From assembly GCA_001898035.1 (NCBI GenBank), contig MKRX01000006.1:893369-945520 (forward strand): 52,152 nucleotides of DNA, written 5' to 3'. The position numbers and the translations under genes were made by a program. The notes under the pieces are model-generated. The model did not search any database, had not been told where the DNA came from, and saw only the letters and a program-made list of their open reading frames with translations. Positions 32,968 through 41,684 of this stretch are shown here, one piece after another. Origin of the DNA: Armatimonadetes bacterium 55-13. Its GTDB lineage: Bacteria; Armatimonadota; Fimbriimonadia; Fimbriimonadales; Fimbriimonadaceae. How positions within the stretch are numbered: position 1 is the first letter of the stretch; each line of letters opens with the position of its first letter.

Positions 32968-33561
32968 TTAGGATGGTCGAACAAAGACTGCGGCGCGGGA
33001 TTCACGCTCGCGGATAATGTGTTCGGTAGTTTCCGGCGGAATCGCGAAGTTGAACCCTCGCTCCCGACAGGCCCGGGCCGGGTCCTGTTCATAGCTCGCT
33101 TTAAACACCGGATCGGTGCTAAGGAGCGAGGTGACTAAGCCACCTTGCCATCGACGCAGATCTTCGATCATTGCATCCATTTCCACCGACTTCGGCATGC
33201 CCAAATCCACTGCCCGCATGTAGCTCTCCACTGCCGAACCACAAAGGCCCATGCTTTGATAAGCCCCCGCTTGTAGTGAGTGATAACCTGGCTCGTAAGG
33301 ATTGAGTTCGATGAGTGTTCGAAGCGTCGAAAGCAACTCGTCACATTGACCGGCCTGCCATTGAGCCTTTGCCAGCAACTCCAGTGCTCCAACGTGAAGG
33401 GCATCCGCCTGAAGGGCTTCTTTGGCGAACTTAATCGCAGCTTCCGCGTTACCCGCGGCTAATCCCAACTCGGCATGAATCATAGCTAAATGTAAATTGA
33501 CTCGACGATTCTTGTCTCGCCGAGAATCCCTGTCGACCGAAAGATGCGCATTACTCCCCAT
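32968..33561 (-). CDS. TPR-repeat protein, cytoplasmic, function unknown
   Basis: 197 residues from ATG 33561, with AGGTCAAATT just upstream as the ribosome site; the frame continues to 33657 but without a better signal. There is no signal peptide. Residues about 20-130 contain about three tetratricopeptide repeats, with the A-G, A-A and P spacing of the family (HLAMIHAELGLAAGN; LLAKAQWQAGQ; AGAYQSMGL). The C-terminus (ERGFNFAIPPETTEHIIRERE) is distinct and not recognised. TPRs bind partner proteins. The neighbour upstream is a membrane GAF protein encoded in the same direction with a 116-base gap, so the two might act together, but nothing in the sequence proves it. Confidence 0.75.
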   Translation of the reverse strand: MGSNAHLSVDRDSRRDKNRRVNLHLAMIHAELGLAAGNAEAAIKFAKEALQADALHVGALELLAKAQWQAGQCDELLSTLRTLIELNPYEPGYHSLQAGAYQSMGLCGSAVESYMRAVDLGMPKSVEMDAMIEDLRRWQGGLVTSLLSTDPVFKASYEQDPARACRERGFNFAIPPETTEHIIRERESRAAVFVRPS

Positions 33562-33677
33562 AATTTGACCTCTGTTCGCACGCGAGCGTGCAGATCTTTG
33601 CGCTATCCGGTTCGCACCGTTAATGTATCGCGTCTTTCGCGAATCTGAAACGCGCAAATGTACCTGTCCAACCGTGC

Positions 33678-35591
33678 CTATGCTGATATCTCCTGGAAAA
33701 CCTCGCTTTCTTGCCTATCAAGTTCTGCTGCCTTGGCCCTAAGGGCCAGGGGGATCTTGGCGGAGCCATCCGGGGTCTTCACCGCTATCATCGAAGCCGA
33801 GGCCGCCGCATCGTTCGCCCAACTCGTAGCTGCGGATAGCGTCGATCCCGGAAGAAAAACGATATAGTCGCCTTCATCGCGTCGGCAAACGCACCCACCC
33901 TGGGGAAGCCGACGACGAATCTGCGACACAAACTTTCGGAGGGCCAAGTTGAGGGCGGGACGACCAAACGTCTCTGCCAATTGCTCTCGCTTGAGAGGCT
34001 CCAGATAAACCAGACTGCCATTTGCCCCTTTGACCCGGGCTGCGAACTCGGAGGGAGTCATCACACCTTCCGCGGCGTGGGCGCCGCCCTTCAATCGCCG
34101 AATCGCTTGCGCCAACTCCACCGATGCTACGCGCAGCGCCTCCAATTCGGGAATGTCGAGACCGCCTCGGCTGTGGCTCGCCGCCGTTATGTAACCGATC
34201 GGTTCCATGGCTCCCGGCAAAGGAAGCACCGCAAACGATCCCACTCGCTTCTTCAGAGCCTCTTGAGCATCAATGCGATGATCCTCACGCGCATCGAAGA
34301 TCACCAGTTCCGGAGCGTCGGTGTTGATCCAACCCTGGACGCCCTCGCCTCCTGCGAACTGCATCGAGTCCAGCATTCGAACCCGTACGCCTTGATTGGC
34401 GAGCATCAGCGATTCGCTTCCTTCCAAGAGGTAGATGCCGACGTGGTCCACCTGAATCGTCTCAAAGAGTTCCCGAGCGACTCGAGCCGCAAGGTTGGTC
34501 GGGTTCGTCGATCCGCTGGTAACGGTCGCGACTTCATACAACATTTCGGTCTCGCGAAGTCGGCGGCGCTCGGTCTCACGGCGTGACTCCATCTGAATCA
34601 TCGAAGCCACATAGCCCGCCATCTCTTCTGCTTTCGCCTGGGCATCGGCCAACTTATCGAGTTCGGTGTGTCCCAACGTCAGCATTCCTACAATCTTTCC
34701 GCTTTCGATCAAGATCACGTTCGCCACCCGAGACCGATCGGCATCGGACTTGACCGCGGCCAGAGCGCGCTCCATCTTATGCTTGATTTGACCAGGAGCT
34801 AAGTTCAGATCGGTTTGGAGAGAAGCCTCCTCATATTCCGTGGGAAATCCTGCCGTCGCCCCTTTGACCACGAATTGATCGGCGAACTGGGCCACGGTAT
34901 AGAGGGCCGCGCTGTCGGCTCCGGTCAATTCCTTGAGCTTGTTTACAAGCCGGTAATAGAATTTCTCGTCCGCGCCGGTTCGAGCCTCGTCAAGCTGGGT
35001 CAACAACCGACCCTTGCGGCTCTTGAATTCCAGGTCGCGGTAGGCATCCCGAAGCTTTCGGAAGTTCTCCCGCATCTCGAAGTAGTCTTCTTTTTCCAGC
35101 ACGATGGCATCATCGCTCAAGGCCTCCGTCTGAGGAGCCGTCACCGTAACCACCTTCGTGTGACTCAACAAGAGCCCAACCGCCAGAACGCAGGCAGCTT
35201 GGGCTAGGAGGAAGGGGCCAGGAACCTGCCCCTGATGAAATGCTGAGTGGGCCACAAGCAGAGAACTTCCTGCTAAGGGAGCCATGAAATTGGGTTGGGA
35301 CCCATGCCGGGCTGCGGCGAAGGCACAGGGGGCCAAGACCAGAAACCCAAAATTTCCAAGCTGATCCGCCGAGCCCAAGAGCAACGCAATGGTGAAGGCG
35401 TCTGCCACCGCGATGAAGCCGGCGACTCCGGGGTTCTTCAACCCTTTCACCTCCAATCTCCACCCAAAGAAGGCGATAGAGGCCGTAGCCAACGCCGCCT
35501 TCCAAGCGAAGTCGAAGCCAAGGGCGCCGAACATGCCCGCCACAAAGAGGACGGCGCCGGCGATCAAAAGTCTAATTCCGAGCTCAACCAT
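33678..35591 (-). CDS. Membrane sensor with two GAF domains and a diverged GGDEF-like tail
   Basis: 637 residues. About six membrane segments fill residues 1-150. A coiled coil (about 165-200), a first GAF domain (about 205-330), a linking helix rich in Arg and Glu (about 335-355), and a second GAF domain (about 360-500) follow. The last roughly 120 residues resemble a diguanylate cyclase in outline, but the GGDEF position reads RRDEGDYIVFLPG. The metal- and GTP-binding Gly-Gly-Asp/Glu signature is thus lost, and cyclase activity is unlikely. No kinase domain is present. It may sense a ligand or light and pass the signal by protein contact. The ATG has no Shine-Dalgarno site; TAAAGT lies eight bases upstream (35605-35600). 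Confidence 0.78.
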   Translation of the reverse strand: MVELGIRLLIAGAVLFVAGMFGALGFDFAWKAALATASIAFFGWRLEVKGLKNPGVAGFIAVADAFTIALLLGSADQLGNFGFLVLAPCAFAAARHGSQPNFMAPLAGSSLLVAHSAFHQGQVPGPFLLAQAACVLAVGLLLSHTKVVTVTAPQTEALSDDAIVLEKEDYFEMRENFRKLRDAYRDLEFKSRKGRLLTQLDEARTGADEKFYYRLVNKLKELTGADSAALYTVAQFADQFVVKGATAGFPTEYEEASLQTDLNLAPGQIKHKMERALAAVKSDADRSRVANVILIESGKIVGMLTLGHTELDKLADAQAKAEEMAGYVASMIQMESRRETERRRLRETEMLYEVATVTSGSTNPTNLAARVARELFETIQVDHVGIYLLEGSESLMLANQGVRVRMLDSMQFAGGEGVQGWINTDAPELVIFDAREDHRIDAQEALKKRVGSFAVLPLPGAMEPIGYITAASHSRGGLDIPELEALRVASVELAQAIRRLKGGAHAAEGVMTPSEFAARVKGANGSLVYLEPLKREQLAETFGRPALNLALRKFVSQIRRRLPQGGCVCRRDEGDYIVFLPGSTLSAATSWANDAAASASMIAVKTPDGSAKIPLALRAKAAELDRQESEVFQEISA

Positions 35592-35665
35592 AAAGCGTTA
35601 CTTTAGGTTTCGGAGCCTGGAAAGCTAATGTTTAGGGTGAATTTTTGCGCTCTACTTGAACGTGC

Positions 35666-36016
35666 CTACTTTTGATACGTTTCTGGATCCATCTCCCGCA
35701 GCTCCAACGTGAGGCTGACCTCGTTTTGCTCCCGCGACATTTCAAAGTGACTCTTGAGCACGGCGTACATCTCTTGAGAAATCTTCTTCCGAAGTTCAAG
35801 GGGACGCCCTGCCAAGATCATCACCGTGCAGTGAGCAATCCCCGCGGGCGCTCCTTCTCCCATAACCCAGTTGGACCGAAGCGAGTGATAAGCCTTCACA
35901 GATGCTGAATTCACCGTCTCGTACTGAGACAACTGATGCACCAGGGCCTCCAAAATGTCCGGGATATTCGCATTTTCCGGTAGATCGGCTGTGGTTTCAA
36001 GGTGGATATGTGGCAT
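35666..36016 (-). CDS. 5-carboxymethyl-2-hydroxymuconate delta-isomerase-like tautomerase
   Basis: 116 residues. The N-terminus MPHIHLE exposes Pro as residue 2, the catalytic base of the tautomerase superfamily once Met is removed. The rest fits the CHMI (HpcD) branch: VKAYHSLRSNWVMGEG in place of the usual K-x-R and GxG region, then MILAGRPLELRKKIS. HpcD acts in homoprotocatechuate breakdown, but no other gene of that pathway is here, so the true substrate may differ. A strong AGGAGA ribosome site lies nine bases before the ATG. A divergent promoter region (36017-36128) is shared with the next gene. Confidence 0.8.
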   Translation of the reverse strand: MPHIHLETTADLPENANIPDILEALVHQLSQYETVNSASVKAYHSLRSNWVMGEGAPAGIAHCTVMILAGRPLELRKKISQEMYAVLKSHFEMSREQNEVSLTLELREMDPETYQK

Positions 36017-36128
36017 GTCTTCTTTCTCCTATTGTCGCTCAGGTCACGCCAACCCAGCAACGTTGCTTGGATGACCAACCGGTGTCAATGGAATGACCCT
36101 TGCGGGCAAATCCCAAGAGGGTTCGAAT

Positions 36129-36779
36129 ATGAAAATTGGATTTAAGCTGCCATTGGCGATGGCGACGTTGGCTCTTGCTGGAGCTGCGAGTGCGTCGGTA
36201 ACCGCGCTCACTGTGATTCCTATCGCGGACATTTTGAAGCACCGCGAAGCGGTCGTTGGCTACGGATTGACCGGCAACGAGCGAAACATCGACAAAGGCT
36301 ACTCGCACTACGCATGGACCACTATCGGCATCGGGGATGGAGTCGAGGTGGCCTACGGGCATGATCTTCAAAGCGGCGGCGTTCTGAGCGGAACAAGCTA
36401 CACGCTTCACATCAAAGCTCAGCTGTACGAAGGAAAGAACTCGGCGTTGAGCATTGGAGCATCTAACTACACCGGCGACGGACTGAAATGCGATACCTTT
36501 GCCGTGGGCCGCTACGATCTACCGTTCTGCCGACTCCACGTTGGATACATGCACGATGACGAGCATCGCATGATCTTTGGCACCGACTTCGCCTTGTTTG
36601 GCGACTGCACCGGAATGCTTGAGTGGATATCTGGCCCTCACGCAAATGGCTGGGTGGGCTTCAATATGCCGATCAAGCAGGTTCCCGGATTGAATCTGCA
36701 ACTGGGAGTCGGTGTGCCGGCTGATCGAAAAGACGGCTACCAGCACACCGCGATTGTTTGGTACGGCTTTAAGTTTTAG
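36129..36779 (+). CDS. Small exported beta-rich protein, unknown function
   Basis: 216 residues from ATG 36129, where a signal peptide (about 1-22, ending ASAS) begins. The mature part alternates polar and hydrophobic residues in short strands, has many Gly and aromatic residues, and ends in IVWYGFKF. A C-terminal Phe after such strands suggests a small outer-membrane beta-barrel. No family is recognised. Three Cys occur in the centre. Its stop codon overlaps the stop of the convergent gene by three bases. Confidence 0.65.
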   Translation: MKIGFKLPLAMATLALAGAASASVTALTVIPIADILKHREAVVGYGLTGNERNIDKGYSHYAWTTIGIGDGVEVAYGHDLQSGGVLSGTSYTLHIKAQLYEGKNSALSIGASNYTGDGLKCDTFAVGRYDLPFCRLHVGYMHDDEHRMIFGTDFALFGDCTGMLEWISGPHANGWVGFNMPIKQVPGLNLQLGVGVPADRKDGYQHTAIVWYGFKF

Positions 36780-37045
36780 CGCGCGTCGATCTGGTTGTCG
36801 TGGATGCTCCCACGCAACCGGATCGAATCTCCTTCTCGATAGGTGTGATGGCCATGGATGGCGGTATGTCGGCCATTCAGCTTCACAGTGTACGTGGCTC
36901 CATCGCGCTCGACCGTCAAGGTTTCATTGACCAGTCGACCGAGCTTTCCTGCAAAAACTTCCGTTCGCTCTACACGAACGATCTTGTACTCCGCATCGAC
37001 ATTCTGGGCCAAGGGTGCTGTAAGAAGAGGAACGAGATAAATCAT
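36776..37045 (-). CDS. Small exported beta-rich protein, unknown function
   Basis: 89 residues from ATG 37045, chosen because the signal peptide (MIYLVPLLTAPLAQ) starts there; the frame extends upstream to 37084 without a better start. The mature part of about 75 residues is rich in short beta-strands (YKIVRVERTEVFAGK; TYTVKLNG; DSIRLRGSI), like a small OB-fold or SH3-like barrel. No family recognised. The only gene close by in the same direction is the CHMI-like one, beyond a convergent gene. Confidence 0.55.
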   Translation of the reverse strand: MIYLVPLLTAPLAQNVDAEYKIVRVERTEVFAGKLGRLVNETLTVERDGATYTVKLNGRHTAIHGHHTYREGDSIRLRGSIHDNQIDAR

Positions 37046-37198
37046 CTTGTCTGATCCTACGGCATGCCCTGGGCCACTGTGCATCTTCCATCGATATTCC
37101 CATACATTTGCGGATGGCCATATCGTTATTTCTGTTCAAAAGCCGTTAGGTTTTTAAAACGGTATGCCAACAATTTTGCCTGTTGAGGATCAAGTCAC

Positions 37199-39118
37199 AT
37201 GAAGATTAACTTTCGGGGGATTGGGGCTAAGCTGGCGCTCGCTTTCGGGTTGCTGATGGTTATGTCCACGGTCTCCTTTCTATTAGCGCGAGGCGCTTTT
37301 GAGACCTACAAACACCAAAACGAGACGTTCATTCCAAAGATTCGAAAGACAATCGATGAAGCCACACTGGCTTCGTCTGACTCGAAGACGATGGCCGTCG
37401 AGTGTCTTAACTACATCGTAACCAAGGATGAAGCGCATGCCGAAGCCAAGCTCAAAGCTGACGAAGAGGCAGGGGCCCATTTTGAAACGGTCGCCAATCT
37501 CGTCAAAGAGTTGCCAAACAACGAAACGCTCGTAAAACTAAACGACTCTTTCGCGGGACTAGACGAAAAAGTCTGTAATCCCCTCGAAAACAAGATCATC
37601 GCTCAGGCTCGAAAGGGCGACCTAAAGGGTGCGCAGGATGTTTTTGAAAAGGAATACATTCCGCAACGAGCGGAACTGGAAAAGCGAATTCAAGCTTTCC
37701 AGGATGAACTGCTGCAGTACTCCAAGAATGCCGTGGCCGCCACGAACAAAGCGGCTGGCGATCGCTTCTTCTTGACGACGGTGCTCCAGATCGTATTCTC
37801 CATCGTTCCAGCGCTCATCGCCTTCTTCATCGTTCGCGGCATTCTCACCTCGGTGAATAAGCTGAAGTACGCGAATGAAAAGATGGCCGAAGGAGATCTG
37901 ACCGCTCGAGTCGAGGTCTCCAGTAAGGATGAGCTTGGCGAGATGGCTCGCATCTACAACGCTTCTGTCGCAAAGGTCGGAGACTTGGTAAGCAAATCTC
38001 TCGAAGCGCTTTCCATGGCCCAAAGCATGGCCAAGACCATTGCCACCGGAGTAGACACCTCGGCAAATGGCGTCACTCGAGTGAGTGATTTGGCGACCGA
38101 AGTGGGACAAAACGTTCAACAAGGAAACGATATCCTTGAGTCCGCAGACGACAGCCTGCGTTCCGTCCTCGTCGGCGCCCACGAAGTCGCGCGCAGTGCG
38201 GAAGAAACCGCTCACGCGGCCAGCCGCGGCGCGGAGCAGGTGAATCGAGTCGCCTCCAGCGGAACGGAAATGGCTGAGCAGATCCAGACCGTCGATAAGG
38301 TTGCTGCCGATGCCGCCGAATCCAGCGCGCACAGCGGAGAACTGCTCAAGACCTCACGAGAAGCCCTAACGACGATCAAGACGGAAATGACGAGTGCCGC
38401 CCGAGAAGTCGCGTCGCTCGCCGAAATGTCCACGACCATCGGCAACATCGTCAGCACGATTGAAGAAATCGCGCAGCAGACCAACCTCCTGGCCCTCAAT
38501 GCCGCCATCGAAGCGGCGCGAGCAGGTGAACACGGTCGAGGCTTTGCCGTCGTCGCCGACGAAGTCCGCAAGCTTGCTGAGCGCAGCGCGGCCGCGACGA
38601 ACGAGATTCAATCGATCATCGCTCAAACGCAAGCCCGAACGGAAGCGGTCACCCGGGTCATCGAAACGACCGGCGCGGCCGTCGATCACGGCGCGCAACT
38701 TTCGGAAGATGCTTTCGTCAGCGTCGGCAATATCGTTGCCCTCGTCCAAAACATCGCCGATCTCGCGAAGACCACTTCGACGCGAGCCGAAGCGATCCAG
38801 GGCCTGATCCAAGAGGCGTCCTTCGAAATCGAAAAGATCGCCGCCGCTGCTCAAGAAAGTGCTGCGTCAAGCGAAGAAATGTGCGCCGGGACCGAGAGCG
38901 CTCAAACCGCCCTCAGCAACGCCACCAGCTTGGCCAAGGACAATGGCTCCGCAATCCAAGAGGTCGAGCGAACCCTATCCGAACAGGCAACGCAGATCAA
39001 CGTCCTTCGCGACGCCGGTCAGCAACTCGTGGACACCATGAATGAACTTGAAGAAGCTCTCTCACAGTTCCGTGTCTCCGAAGCCGAGCCGCAGTCCAAG
39101 CTCCGCCTGGCTGCCTAG
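37199..39118 (+). CDS. Methyl-accepting chemotaxis protein
   Basis: 639 residues: membrane segment 1 (about 9-30), a periplasmic four-helix-bundle sensor (about 33-190), membrane segment 2 (about 191-212), a HAMP domain (about 213-265), and a long cytoplasmic coiled coil. The highly conserved hairpin tip, [20 protein letters not shown], lies near residue 421, with [18 protein letters not shown] after it. It would control a CheA kinase through CheW. No other chemotaxis gene is in the window and there is no C-terminal NWETF-like tether, so adaptation enzymes must bind directly. A very strong terminator follows, so it is a single-gene transcript at its 3' end. Confidence 0.95.
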   Translation: MKINFRGIGAKLALAFGLLMVMSTVSFLLARGAFETYKHQNETFIPKIRKTIDEATLASSDSKTMAVECLNYIVTKDEAHAEAKLKADEEAGAHFETVANLVKELPNNETLVKLNDSFAGLDEKVCNPLENKIIAQARKGDLKGAQDVFEKEYIPQRAELEKRIQAFQDELLQYSKNAVAATNKAAGDRFFLTTVLQIVFSIVPALIAFFIVRGILTSVNKLKYANEKMAEGDLTARVEVSSKDELGEMARIYNASVAKVGDLVSKSLEALSMAQSMAKTIATGVDTSANGVTRVSDLATEVGQNVQQGNDILESADDSLRSVLVGAHEVARSAEETAHAASRGAEQVNRVASSGTEMAEQIQTVDKVAADAAESSAHSGELLKTSREALTTIKTEMTSAAREVASLAEMSTTIGNIVSTIEEIAQQTNLLALNAAIEAARAGEHGRGFAVVADEVRKLAERSAAATNEIQSIIAQTQARTEAVTRVIETTGAAVDHGAQLSEDAFVSVGNIVALVQNIADLAKTTSTRAEAIQGLIQEASFEIEKIAAAAQESAASSEEMCAGTESAQTALSNATSLAKDNGSAIQEVERTLSEQATQINVLRDAGQQLVDTMNELEEALSQFRVSEAEPQSKLRLAA

Positions 39119-39127
39119 GTAACCCAT

Positions 39128-39172
39128 AAATGCCCGGTGGGTCCAGACCCACCGGGCATTTGGTGTTTTAAC
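39128..39172 (+). terminator. Strong intrinsic terminator after the chemoreceptor gene
   Basis: A perfect 15-bp stem (39128-39142 with 39147-39161) with loop CCAG. The 3' arm ends in TTT and is followed by a T-rich GGTGTTTTAA. Confidence 0.88.
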
Positions 39173-39222
39173 CCACCCCGGCGGTACCCTTATAGGCTCC
39201 GAAACAACAAAGGAGCCAACAA

Positions 39223-39636
39223 ATGGAAACCACACTCGTACTCATCAAGCCAGGGGGTGTTCAGCGCAATCTGATCGGCGAAATCACCCGCCGAATCGAA
39301 GCTCGAAACCTCAAAGTCGTCGGCCTGAAACTCGTAAACGCCAAGCGCGAGACCGTCGAGGAGCATTACGGCGAGCATCGAGGAAAGGGCTTCTTCGAGG
39401 ACGTCGTTAACTACCTTTGCTCCGGTCCCGTGGTCGCCATGGCCGTGCAGGGAGTTAACGCCACCAAGGCAATCCGAACCATGATGGGCGCCACCAATCC
39501 GCTCGAAGCTACCCCCGGTACGGTGCGCGGAGATCTCGCCCTCACCATCGATGACAACCTCACTCACTCCAGCAGCGACCCTGAAGCAGCCGAGCGTGAG
39601 CTCAAGCTCTGGTTCCCCGAAGGAACCGTAGCCTAA
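39223..39636 (+). CDS. ndk: Nucleoside diphosphate kinase
   Basis: 137 residues, normal length. It transfers phosphate between nucleoside tri- and diphosphates through a phospho-His. The catalytic His is His115 in NLTHSSSD, and the MGATNP and PGTVRGD motifs are intact. The N-terminal motif reads KPGGVQR instead of KPDGVQR, and the region after the His reads SSSD instead of GSD. These are unusual but do not touch the nucleophile. A good AAAGGAG ribosome site is nine bases before the ATG. It lies between two strong terminators and is probably transcribed alone. Confidence 0.96.
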   Translation: METTLVLIKPGGVQRNLIGEITRRIEARNLKVVGLKLVNAKRETVEEHYGEHRGKGFFEDVVNYLCSGPVVAMAVQGVNATKAIRTMMGATNPLEATPGTVRGDLALTIDDNLTHSSSDPEAAERELKLWFPEGTVA

Positions 39637-39644
39637 ACGCGAAA

Positions 39645-39678
39645 TTTTGGGGGCGAGTCGTTCGCCCCCAAAAAATAA
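39645..39678 (+). terminator. Intrinsic terminator after ndk
   Basis: TTTTGGGGGCGA (39645-39656) pairs with TCGCCCCCAAAA (39662-39673) around GTCGT. The base of the stem is A/T, so it may also act on minus-strand transcripts. Confidence 0.82.
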
Positions 39679-39719
39679 AGGAATCGCCTCCCTATCCGTC
39701 GAAACAAGCCATCGTAGCG

Positions 39720-41684
39720 ATGGCAGCGACGACGCCCCCCACCGAACCCGAGGCGCTGTCTCCCAAATTCCCAAAGCTTCAGTCCGTCCGACTAAGGGCG
39801 ATTATCACCGGGTTTATCCTCTGCTTCTTCGTCTGCTACGTCCCGGCAAACCAGGTCTATTCCGTCATCTTCTCGTTGATGGTCCCTCCGGTGAGCGCCC
39901 TCCTTTTCATGGTGGGCCTGAACTTCTTTCTCCGAAAGATCAGTCCTCGACTCGCTTACAACCAGACCGATCTTCTCGTCATTTTCGGAATCTGTGCGGT
40001 GGCCTGCGCCTGCGCAGCCGAGTGGATCAACGTGACCAACATGGCCACGTGGTCATATCCCCTGCGGGATACGGACGGCACGGTGAGGGATTACCTTACC
40101 AAGTACATGCCGGACTGGCTGGTTTTCAAAGACCTCAAGACGGTTCAAGACTTTCGAGGTGGCGGTCACGAGATCGGCTATGCCATCGGAAAGATTCCAC
40201 TCTTCCTGCCAAAGTGGATCGCTTGGGGCTCGCTCTTTTTCTCCATCTGCTTTGCCACCCTCTGCATCAACTCCCTTATGCGTGGAGCCTGGTGCGAAAG
40301 GGAGCGACTCTCGTTCCCCCTCATCCAATTACCCGTCGCGCTCGCGGAGAATGGTGGCAATGGCCCCATCTGGCGGAGCCGTTATATGTGGATCGCGTTC
40401 GGAGTCATGTTCGCCATCGACATGCTGAACGGATTCAACTACCTTTATCCCAACGTACCCTCCATCCCGATGAAGACGATCTTCGACATCCGAGCCGTCT
40501 TCAAAGACCCCCCGCTGAGCAACATCGGCGATTTCAGAATCTCCATCTATCCGTACATGGCCGCCATCGGACTCTTCATGCCGAGCGACCTGCTGCTGAG
40601 TTTCGTCGTCTTCTTTCTCTTGAGAAAGGCCACCCACGTGGTCCTTGCCAGCTACGGCATCCCCCAAGACACCTTCAGTGGCACCGGTCTCACTCCCGGA
40701 CCGCCCTACTTCGATGAGCAAACTTGGGGAGCGGTCTTCGCTATGTTCCTCGGTTCGATTTGGGTATCGAAAAACTATCTGAAAGAGGTTTGGCGAGATA
40801 TTCGAAAGGGGGCCAAGCCGGAAGATGGCGGCGTCACCCACCGTTGGGCGTTCGTGGGTCTCATCGTTTCCTTCTGCGTATGCGTCGGCTTTGGGTTAGT
40901 CGGAGGCCTCCCCCTCTGGTACATGGTCCCGTACGTGGCCGCCTTCCTCATCTTTAGCATCGTGCTCACCCGCATAAGGGCACAGCTCGGCCCGCCGACG
41001 CATGAATTCGCCTTCTTCGGCCCAACATCGCTCATGAGCCGATTTGTCGGCACCCGTTGGATCACCGACGCTCAAGCCGCCTATGTCGGACAGGTGTTCA
41101 TGTACATGAACCGCCTATTCCGAACCCATCCCATGCCGTTCCAATTGGAAACCATGAAGATGGGCCAACTCAACCAGACCCGGCAGCGCCCCATCTTCAT
41201 CCTCATTGCCTGCGCCGTCATCGTTGGTTTCTTTCTCGGCAGCTTTTACCAAACCGCAAACAGCTATCGAACCGGAAACGTCGGCTGGAGTGGGGTTGAA
41301 AATTACGTTCAGAACCTGGTGAAGGATCGCCACGGCCCCGACGTCATGGGCATCACCATGACCATCTTTGGCTTCATCATGGTGATGCTGCTGGACGCCA
41401 TACGTTTCAAGTTTCCTGGATTTCCACTGCACCCTGCCGGTTATGTGCTCTCCATGAACTTCGGCGTCGATTACTATTGGTTTGGGCTTTTGGTCGCCCT
41501 CTTGGTGAAGAACTTTGTCCAGCGTTATTACGGTCTGCGTGGCTATGATAAACTCCGAGCCGTAGCTTTGGGCATCCTCATAGCTGAGTACCTCGCTGAG
41601 ACCATTTGGATGATCATGGCGATGGCGACCCACCAAAGCACGTATACCATCTCATTCAACGACCGTTCCTTGGGCGTCCAGTGA
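39720..41684 (+). CDS. DUF6785-type polytopic membrane protein (oligopeptide-transporter-like)
   Basis: 654 residues with about 14 hydrophobic segments spread over the whole length and no signal peptide. The pattern, with a long first loop after segment 3 (WATWSYPLR-like) and an acidic ERERLSFPLIQLPVAL motif, matches the DUF6785/DUF6784 proteins that are common in Armatimonadota and Planctomycetes. They look like members of the oligopeptide-transporter fold, but their substrates are unknown. No ribosome site is seen, and the ndk terminator lies just upstream, so the promoter must be in a 46-base gap. The stop codon overlaps the next gene's start (GTGA, 41681-41684). Confidence 0.75.
   Translation: MAATTPPTEPEALSPKFPKLQSVRLRAIITGFILCFFVCYVPANQVYSVIFSLMVPPVSALLFMVGLNFFLRKISPRLAYNQTDLLVIFGICAVACACAAEWINVTNMATWSYPLRDTDGTVRDYLTKYMPDWLVFKDLKTVQDFRGGGHEIGYAIGKIPLFLPKWIAWGSLFFSICFATLCINSLMRGAWCERERLSFPLIQLPVALAENGGNGPIWRSRYMWIAFGVMFAIDMLNGFNYLYPNVPSIPMKTIFDIRAVFKDPPLSNIGDFRISIYPYMAAIGLFMPSDLLLSFVVFFLLRKATHVVLASYGIPQDTFSGTGLTPGPPYFDEQTWGAVFAMFLGSIWVSKNYLKEVWRDIRKGAKPEDGGVTHRWAFVGLIVSFCVCVGFGLVGGLPLWYMVPYVAAFLIFSIVLTRIRAQLGPPTHEFAFFGPTSLMSRFVGTRWITDAQAAYVGQVFMYMNRLFRTHPMPFQLETMKMGQLNQTRQRPIFILIACAVIVGFFLGSFYQTANSYRTGNVGWSGVENYVQNLVKDRHGPDVMGITMTIFGFIMVMLLDAIRFKFPGFPLHPAGYVLSMNFGVDYYWFGLLVALLVKNFVQRYYGLRGYDKLRAVALGILIAEYLAETIWMIMAMATHQSTYTISFNDRSLGVQ

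Noticed and set aside
37046-37198. Riboswitch (c-di-GMP type) upstream of the chemoreceptor gene
   Set aside because: The leader has no matching conserved core or paired helices that I can identify.
39647-40717. A 356-codon plus-strand frame overlapping the DUF6785 gene
   Set aside because: It is Pro/Arg/His-rich with no membrane or domain pattern, and it is fully covered by a well-supported membrane protein in another frame.
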